Source of the DNA: Hippasteria phrygiana
Taxonomy: Eukaryota; Echinodermata; Asteroidea; Valvatida; Goniasteridae
Reading direction: 5' to 3'
Assembly: GCA_037893225.1 (NCBI GenBank)
Contig: JAZGUH010000141.1
Location: 248,001-312,000 of the forward strand
DNA: 64,000 nt
The translations under genes and the position numbers were made by a program. This document shows, piece by piece, positions 55,946-64,000 of this stretch (positions are counted from its first letter, which is position 1; every line of letters begins with the position of its first letter). The notes under the pieces are model-generated. The model made no database searches, was not told where the DNA came from, and saw only the letters and a list, made by a program, of their open reading frames with translations.

Positions 55946-58135
55946 CATAAAACTTTGGATCGGATGGAGATTTCAGAGTAAGAAATAAACAATCAAAATT
56001 TAGTGAAATCAATGATTTATTATACCATTGTTGTTAGGACATACTGTAGATTTTTTCAGTGATGTTGAAAAATTATCATTCTTGTAATTTGTTTCGAGAG
56101 CCATACGCGTTTTGGGGCTTAGGCCTTTCGGAGCGGAATCTCTCTCCGAGCTCCGCTCCCGTGTATTTTTTTTTTTGTTCAGTGATGGTAGGCATCGCAA
56201 TCGGGACTTGTAAACTTGATTTGGAAGTCACATTGAAATGGGTAAGACCCCACAAAAATTAAAATAGATTCTATAAGAATTTGAGTTTATCAATTAATCA
56301 ATAAAGTAGGGCCTAACTGTAACTTTATAGATACCAATCGACAAGATTCCGGCTTCATTATAGCATGGAGTTTGCTTTTGAGATCCGATATTTGACATGA
56401 CCGGACGTACGCTGGGTTTTGGAACGGCGCGTCTTGTCTGCGTGATGCCGTTGGTATTCATCAGTAGGCTTGTGTCTCATGTTTATTCATTAAACCAATT
56501 GTTGGGATGACAATGGCGCGCGATCGGCCTTGCTCATTAACTGTGCCGCGCCTGAGCGCACACTGCCGTCCAGTCCGCAAATTCCCGACCTCCTTGACAA
56601 TGACGGACCGATCGGCAAGAACGGGGGAAGAACGGGGGAAAAACGGTCTGTCAATTTCGAGATCACGCCCAAGTTATGGGGGGGGGGGAATTCTCTTTGC
56701 TTTGGCTAATTTAACAAAGATGCCAACCTTTTCAAACTCATTTCAGTATTAATAAAGCAAAAAGTCAGTATTTTGCTCAGAAAATCTGTATTTTTCATGA
56801 AATTTGAACTTTACCTGACAATCAGATTTGTATCGCGCAGCATAGTCCGCACCACTGAAACGGCAATGGTTCTTAATAATAGTAGTGAGAATGAAATTCA
56901 AAAAAGAGGAAACAAGTTTACTTCTGCTTAAGCTAAAGTTGCATCCATTCGGTTGAGATTGCAATAATGAGCCAGTACATGCATACTAGCATAATATGCA
57001 CAACAAAGCATTATAATGGTCGGATTTCACAAAATCCGTGTTTATAAACTAAAACTCACACTGTCATATTTTTCATGAATTTTCGTATGAAATATGGAAA
57101 ATCCATACCAGTTGGCAGCTCTGATTAAATTATTTCTGCAAAGAATCATGCAGAGAGCCTAAACACTGATATACAATTAAATGGTCAATGTATAAACGCT
57201 TTATTTTCATTCTCCACAGGTATGTCACATGCAGTTTCTGTAATGCCAGAGGCAGTGGACAAATTACATTTATGTGCTCTGTGATAACATTCTTCACACT
57301 TTGAATTATACCATTCTAAAAGGTTACACATGGGCTTTTTAGAAAAATGGGTTTGATATTTGTGTAAGGCGTGAAGTTTATAAGCAAAATTAATCACTGT
57401 GACAAAGAGAAACACTTTGTGTTTTCAGAGGCAAGATAATCTCCCTGGAAATGCAGAAAATTTACCTGATTTATCACCGCAGGTCACATGACCACATCAT
57501 AGAAACATTCCTTTTAATCAATTTACACCTGCACGTTTTTCGTGTAATAATGTTATCAAACAGCTGAAAACAGGAATTTATGATTTCTTGGCTGTCAACA
57601 GATTCAACTCAGTTTTTATGACTTTGTGAAAAACCTTAGCAATTTTTTTTCGTTAACTGTTTACATGTGAGGGTTGTAATTTACAACCTACGTAAGACTT
57701 TGCCGAAAAACATTGGTGTTAGCACAACTGTAATATATGATTTGGGGGATATGTGGAATTCTCAACTGTACTTTTGAAGGACAATTCTAACTTTTTTCCC
57801 CAGCCAAATACTTCAGGACTTTGTTACAACCAGTGAAATTGAATAAGGAGCAAAACCAACGACTTACATTTGTAAGTGAAATTTGTTCCAAAAATATGTT
57901 ACACTTTTTTTCAAGGAAAAGCCGCAACTAGTCAACTATTACTGAAAATGATCACCTTCGAACTAATCCAATTCATAGCTAGAACATTCAATGCCCAATT
58001 TGGACTGCATGATCTACAAAATTCTATCAGGAAGAAGGTCTCTGTATAGACCTTTTCACCCACATGACCAGATAGTGTGAAATGCAAAGCCACCATGCAG
58101 TGTTTGCAGTACGAGTACATGTACATGTATCCTAT

Positions 58136-58500
58136 GGTGCAGGTATACAACATTCGCTTTTGCTGTAATTTTCAGAAATAAATGGATTTGGGGGTCAGTA
58201 TTTTATAGCAAATACTGCAACACTAACCTGTTTTGTGTGCACAGAGAGCTGGGAAAAACAGAGAAAACGAAGGGGAAAAATGCTGTTCTTGTAGTCTGGT
58301 TCCTGACCCTACTTCAGACAAAACAGAGCAATTTACAGACGTTAGGGAATTATCAGGTCGGGGAACTAGACTATTTCCAATGATTGTCGGGCATGTTGGC
58401 CGACCATCGCTGGAGATTGATACAAAAATTCAGCTTTTCTTGAAACTGACAGCACACCAGGTGCAATGATTTCACAGGATGTACATTTGAGAGGTTTAAT
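58136..58500 (+). mobile_element. GTAGTGTACA MITE, copy 6 (truncated)
   Basis: The internal segments TTTTCAGAAATAAATGGATT, CACACCAGGTGCAATGATTT and TTCACAGGATG identify it. The ends are lost, and part of its centre is present again in inverted orientation at 58524-58572. Confidence 0.7.
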
Positions 58501-58572
58501 TGAATGAGCACTTCATGACGTGGAATTTTTGTATCAATTTCCAGCGATGGTCGGCCGACATGCCCGACAATC
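58382..58572. repeat. 49-bp inverted duplication spanning a MITE centre
   Basis: The arm at 58382-58430 starts GATTGTCGGGCATGTTGGCC and is repeated in reverse at 58524-58572 with two mismatches. The spacer is 93 bp. Confidence 0.85.
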
Positions 58573-58639
58573 AGCTCCCTATCCCCCAGCGAATTCAATT
58601 CAAAATTCTTCTTCTCACTTATTAATCCAGAAATGGATT

Positions 58640-58925
58640 CGCCCCTGTATACCTTAGCAACTTCATTTGTCCAAAGGTTTCAACTTCGTCCGTTAAGTTG
58701 CGATCCCACTCCAATCTACACCTTCAACTTTCCCAGGGCCCGCGTACCAACACTCGATATGGTCAACAGGCATTTGCAGTGGCTGTACCTACACTCTGGA
58801 ACCGGCTCCTCTCGCACATCCAAGACTCACCCTCGATAAACTCATTCAAGGCTCAGTTGAAAACATATTTGTTTGCACAATGGAGAGCGCTTTGAAACAT
58901 CCGTAGAAAGCGCTTCATAAATGTA

Positions 58926-58971
<46 letters not shown>

Positions 58972-58972
58972 A
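58640..58972 (+). mobile_element. 3' end of a non-LTR retrotransposon (L2/CR1-like) with ATT tail
   Basis: A frame ending at a TGA at 58893 reads APVYLSNFICPKV, then TNTRYGQQAFAVAVPTLWNR and SFKAQLKTYLFAQWRAL. This is the conserved C-terminal tail after the reverse transcriptase in many LINEs (YGxxAFxVAxPxLWNxLP, SxFKxxLKTxLF). It is followed by a short 3' UTR (GCGCTTCATAAATGTAA) and a run of about twelve ATT units, typical of L2/CR1-type 3' ends. It is 5' truncated, with no endonuclease or RT core present. Confidence 0.87.
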
Positions 58973-61900
58973 TCCAGTCCTACCGAAGTAAAAACAGGCA
59001 GCTCCATTTGATTAATCCCAGTACATGTACGCAGAGTGAATTACGAATTTCTCTTGCTTCTAATTTCAGAACTTTCTGGTAGCACAAAATGCTCCATTGT
59101 TACTCTTCTCATATGGAGGAGCTCAGAATTCTCCATAATGAAATCACAAGATTTACAATAGCAGACACGGGGCCCAGACATATTCTCCATTGTTCTCAAA
59201 CTGCCATTGTGTCTTGGCCGTATCGCTACAAGTATAACCAGACTCATGCTGTGCAATTTAAAGATTTCTTGTCAGCTACACAGCGTGAGGTTGCCACCCA
59301 ACAATGGGCTCCACGATTTGTGTCAATTACGGTGCTGATTTCCGTACAAGGGACAGACGACACAATCCAATAAACTTTTCAGAATTGGTTTCGCCCGTGC
59401 GGGCAGAATGAATGAACAACGTGATCACACGCTGAGCCGCCATTGTGCAATTTTTACAGCTTTTGTAATAGAGGGATAAGGACTCGCCGTACAAATACCC
59501 AGTGATGCTGCTGGAAGATATTGTGTAATAATGAGGTATGAGCCCAGATCCGGTTAATCAAAATTCAATTTGTGCATTTGATGAGAATATTATGAATATG
59601 CCTTTGTTTGTGCACAACATGGATAGGGGGAACCCAGTCTTATCTTTATTATTGATCAATCGATCACTCGTGAAATTTACAAGATGTCGCCTGCACTCCC
59701 CACTCGTAGCATTGTGCAAAATACGCAAATCAATAAAGGAGGAGGGTCGACAAAACAGTAAATAACCAAAGTTAGGAACTTTCGGCATTATCTGCCAAAG
59801 GGTGACCGTAATTCACAGTTAGGCATTCTGGCAGTCCTGGAAAATAAGGGCATTCACAGTTAGGCAAAAAAGGTAAGACCATGGAAGCCAAGCTAGTTAA
59901 CAACATAGTTAGGCACTTTAGCAATGCACCTATTACTGAGTTAGGTATATTCAGTCACTTCACAAACTTTTTCCTGAGCTTGCAGTTAGCGAAACAATTA
60001 TGTATTAAACAAAACCAAAATAGTAAAACAAGACAGATTTAGTTATTCTTTTCATCAAATATTTCACAAAATGTTCACTTCCAAAACTGAATCCAATCAC
60101 CAATTGCTACATGTAACCTTCTTGAAACTCAAAAAGGTCTTTAATTCCAAATTCTTTCAGCAACCAGCACAAGTGAACTTGACTTTACAACATTTACAAT
60201 CAATCAGCTGGGGACTACAAAATACCAGGGCATTCTCAAAATTCTTCCCCAGCAAAATCCTGGCAATGTTCCCACACCACACAGTTGAAAAAAAAAAGCC
60301 ACAGTGATTGGAATAAAGACGAACGTTTGGCAGATGTGACCCCTCACTTCCTCCAACAAAAAACAAGATTTTCTTTTAAATAGCTCTTCCTGCGAAAGAG
60401 GAAATAGTTTTGGCGGTTTTACCTCTGATCGTAAATTTCTTGCGATGTGTTTGGACTTTCCTTCATAATATTTGCATGATAACTCATATCTGTAACAGGG
60501 GTCTGCATGGGAGGATGATGATGATGATGTTTGTGTCAAAGAAATGACGGATGCCATGGAATGATTTGGATGCTCTTGTTGTGTAGTGTGAGTTCGTGAC
60601 GACTTTAAAAAGATAATAAAATCACTCATGACTATTACTGATCATTAATTGGATATGGGGATTGGGAATTTGCGGAGTACAAACAAATTCAACAAGGTAA
60701 AAGTACATGTACTGTACATAAAGTATATACTGCGTTTGTATCGAGGCAATCCTGTTTTACTGAAACTAACACCCCTTCCAAAGGGAAGAAAACAAAATTC
60801 CTGCCGTAGCTTTCATAGATGATTTTTCAATGCATTTGGGGTGTGTATCTCCCTGAGAAATACATTTCAAAATTTAACTGCTAATTTGCTAGTATTAAAC
60901 AGTTAACACCTTCCAATGAGACAGAAATTTTCACTGACAATAATTAACAGATTTAATTAGTTTCAAATTTTTAATTAAGAGTGGGATGCTCCTAATTCCA
61001 ATAGTGTTAATATATCAATCTTTTCACGTAGCACATACTACAACAGTGTTTTACCAAAAAGAGCGCAGTGTCTTTTTTTCCCCATTCAAAAATTAGAGAA
61101 TTTTCCGTAATTTGTCAGTACGTGGAAATAAATTAAATTGAAATTTTCAGTCAGAGCGCAGATATAATATCGCAATTTGCCCACATTGGGTCAAAGATCT
61201 GGACACCCCCCCCCCCCCACCCCCCAATAAAAAAAACCTGCAAATGGGCCTAGCATGTGAATTTAATAATTATATAAAGGGAGAAATGCAGAATTAAAGA
61301 AGGGGTGACTTGAGGTTCAGCCCTGTGGTAATGCAGTGTTTTACAGGGTACTCCAAACAAGTAAAGCCTTCAGGTCAACCTCAAGTTACCGCCTGTTTAA
61401 TTTTACATTACCCCCTAACCTCAACAAGGAAAGGGTTTTCTTTTCTAATTTTTTTTTGGTAATTTGCTAATGCATATGAAAGTTTACGAACCCTAACACC
61501 CCAGGTGGTATGAAAAATCATATTGAAATTGGAGGATTCAGGACAGTTGGGTTTTAATAATGTATATGAAAACCTCCTGAGGATATCTCAGTACAATTAC
61601 AAAGCATGATACCCAATCTAACCATTATACAGAAGTCTTTGGTAAGGTAGAACAGGCTGGTCTGCAAGGGAAATCTTAGCATCGATCTCCACTAAAGAAA
61701 CCTTCCCAATGAACTGTAATTCTTTAATTGCTCGATGTGCAGGACTATCTGGTTGTCATTTGCCTGGTATGCAGGCCAGCATTCATTGCATTATTGGCCA
61801 GCATGGGTACCAGTATCAATGTCTCATGCCTGGAGGGGCTAGGTTAGACTGTAAACAGTGATCAAGGTTCAGGGCTGGTGGTCAGGATGTCTCCTTTAAA

Positions 61901-63514
61901 TTATGATTTCCTCTGATAACTGGAGGATTCAATCAGAGGTGATTCAAGGGACTTGTCCTGTGGTCATTCATTTGTTGTTGTTTGGTCTGAATGGGGAAAT
62001 TTGAGACTGCTGAAGTGTTATGGTCTGAGAGCAGTAATGATTGGAATTTTTTCTACCCCCAGAGGTTTTTTTATGGAAGTTTGCCCTGAACAAGGCTAAA
62101 AGCCACTCAAGGTATGGAGCTACAAAAAGAAAAAGAATCAAAGATACAAGAGGTAAGAATTAAGATTCCTCTTGAAGCAGGAAATATTGTAAGATGAAGG
62201 GAAACGTGCACCAGGCAAAGAATTCCATAGAGAAACAGAACGAGGGGAAAGCTATTGGCAATAGCTTGTTCTACATGTAGGTACAGCTAGAGTTTATTGG
62301 TGGGAACAGGCAGAAAGCTGAGTTTCACGCTCAAACACCCTAAGTGGAGTTAGGTTGTTAAAGGGATGCTCTCAAGAGTGTCTGTAACTATCCTGGATTA
62401 TAATCTTGCCAATTGAGTGACTGTCATTCACTTTTCTTTTGTAATAATGGAATGCTAAAAGCAACACATGGACTTTCAAGGTCCCAAATAACTACCTAAA
62501 ACACACAGGTGGAGGTAAATGTGTGGTTATGCATTCTGAAATCATGAAAATGAATTAAACTTCTGCAAACTGCTAACTGAAATATACAAAGCTTGCCTAA
62601 CCTTCCAAAATTAAGCAAGTTCTTTCTCAAAGGCATGATTCTGAAATCATGTTATAGCTTTGTCTAATTCACGGCAGGCTTCTGCGTGGCATGTACATTT
62701 GTATGCATGTCGCAAAGACAAACAATTAAAAATATAAATACACGTCTGGAGTTCCCTGTGTGCTATTTACCTACATTTCCAGAGAAAAAAACCAAAACAA
62801 AACCAAAACAAAAAGCATGGCAACGTGTCAGAGGCAATGTACAAAAAGACTTTCACAGTCTCGACCACTGGGGGAAAATACAGAAATGGGGCTAGCCAAA
62901 CAGACAAATGTTGGAGTGTTTACATAACAGGATAAGTGGTTATTGTTCATCAAGTGGGAACATCAAGTGTAGTTTGGGTGCACATGATACCTTTCTCACC
63001 TTTTACAGAAGCGCCATGCATAAATTCCAGCCCTAGTCAAATATGTGTCCCCCCCCCCAGTATTGTTTGTTAAGTCACTTTTCCTTCAATCTCTAAAACC
63101 AATAAATCTTTGTCTCTGTTGCATACACCGAACCACTTGACACTAACAATAACTTACAATTTCAACAGTACAGACCATTTGTCCAACAAAACCGAAACTT
63201 ATTCTCAATGAGTTTGACACCTTTTTGCCTGCTGTCCAAATGATCCGACAGCATATTGTTTCCATGACGACTTTCTCACAAAGAGATCTTATATGAGTGA
63301 ATGTCCAACTACGAGAGCGAGAGAGCGAGAGAGATCTGTATGCTGTTCATATAACACTGAACAAAAACCCTTCAAAATCAAGATGGTTTGATATTTCTTC
63401 CGCCAGAGTAATTTCCAATAAATTGACACCATCATCCTAGCTTGAAGTGATCAAATTGCATTGTTAATTTGTTATATATCCGTCTTGGATACTGTATTTT
63501 GATTAGCCTAGAAC
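58973..63514. other. No gene recognised
   Basis: This is AT-rich DNA. Short CACAGTTAGGCA repeats at 59810-59865 resemble words at 33770-33850. The longest frame (60204-60629, minus, 141 codons, with a run of six serines) has no recognisable domain and is probably chance. Confidence 0.45.
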
Positions 63515-63590
63515 GATCACGTGTCCGGTCTATAAAAACGACTGGCACACTCCAAGCATGATATCACATCAGCGCAGCCAGCTAGCTATA
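63515..63590 (+). promoter_or_regulatory. Possible TATA promoter
   Basis: A CACGTG E-box (63519-63524) is followed about 10 bp later by a good TATA box (TATAAAA in GGTCTATAAAAACGACT), then a GC-richer stretch with no long exon. A plus-strand gene might begin here and continue past the window. Without transcript data this is only suggestive. Confidence 0.2.
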
Positions 63591-63766
63591 TCATTGGTAC
63601 TCACGCAATTTTCACCTACACTGTTGACGATAGTCAACTATAGTTGGAGCAGCGGACTAGTAGACGATCAGCTGTTTTGATCGCGTGATTTGTTTTAGTT
63701 AATTTCCACTGAGCAAGGCAAGTTGAACTGAAAAAAACTGGGTTTGGCGATATAGCAAAACAATTA

Positions 63767-63872
63767 TTGACTGCTGTGATGTGGGATATGACATTTTTAA
63801 CACCCTCGGGGACGCATAGCACCCGCGTCCCTCGGGTGTTAAAAATGTCATATCCCACATCACAGCAGTCAA
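63767..63872. repeat. Fold-back inverted repeat, about 48-bp arms
   Basis: The left arm starts TTGACTGCTGTGATGTGGGA and the right arm ends TCCCACATCACAGCAGTCAA. They are near perfect, with a small difference at the GC-rich tip (CCTCGGGGACGC / GCGTCCCTCGGG). The loop is about 9 bp. Confidence 0.88.
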
Positions 63873-64000
63873 GAATCAACTACATGTTATAAGCTACTGA
63901 TTACATCATGGACATGTTCCAAGTTAGTTCTCAATGGAGAAGACTTTGATCATCAGCTTCCTGTTCACTGTACTTTGTTGAACCCAGAACCCATTGTATT

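Noticed and set aside
60204..60629. 141-codon minus-strand frame with poly-serine
   Set aside because: No domain is recognisable. The serine run comes from a GAT/ATC microsatellite.
62956..63010. Minus-strand ATG..GTGAG first-exon look-alike (MHGASVK)
   Set aside because: It has seven codons only, with no support beyond a donor-like sequence.

Overview
This is a eukaryotic, gene-poor, AT-rich and very repeat-dense window. The organism looks like an invertebrate animal, possibly a marine deuterostome. Three things point that way: spliced animal genes with GT..AG introns of 0.2 to several kb, a wide mix of short inverted-repeat transposons and tRNA-headed SINEs, and TTAGGG-like tracts. I cannot name the species. 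Almost all long open frames are chance or repeat-derived. Coding sequence consists of short exons that I recognised by translating across splice sites.

Two conserved genes are supported, both on the minus strand. (1) An aspartate aminotransferase gene of the mitochondrial GOT2 type has exons at 8569-8710, 7867-7995, 4462-4549 and 4160-4228. Its first exon, one or two internal exons (about 45 residues) and its 3' end were not found. It departs from the family at several otherwise very conserved sites. (2) A sosondowah-type ankyrin-repeat gene (SOWAH family) has exons at 35568-35654, 32934-33006 and 30672-31087, joined in phase through the ankyrin repeats. Its 5' part was not found. Four further exon candidates (36221-36277, 18840-18866, 17118-17314, 14471-14537) may belong to this gene or to another gene lying between it and GOT2.

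The rest is mostly mobile DNA. There are coding remnants of a mariner transposon with intact ends (49550-50463), a Tc1-like transposase N-terminus (19270-19488), a PIF/Harbinger-like fragment (about 25640-25885) and the 3' end of a non-LTR retrotransposon with an ATT tail (58640-58972). Non-autonomous families include TTAA-flanked elements with CCCCTTG ends (five copies, one carrying a nine-copy 68-bp array at about 37836-38449), a second family with GTAGTGTACA ends (six copies), a TA-flanked family with AGCCAGTTCGGTAT ends, a 1.36-kb AACGTT-rich element beside a GOT2 splice donor, and several near-perfect fold-back palindromes. Some are nested in others. tRNA-like sequences occur as inverted or direct pairs inside one repeat family (12905-13293 and 29640-29916). 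A degenerate hammerhead-ribozyme-like motif of the Penelope type lies at 42447-42490 on the minus strand.

Layout: 1-9 kb GOT2-like 3' half with intronic transposons; 9-30 kb repeats, SINEs, telomere-like and purine minisatellites and possible orphan exons; 30-36 kb SOWAH exons; 36-64 kb no convincing host exon, mostly transposons, SINEs and unannotated AT-rich DNA.
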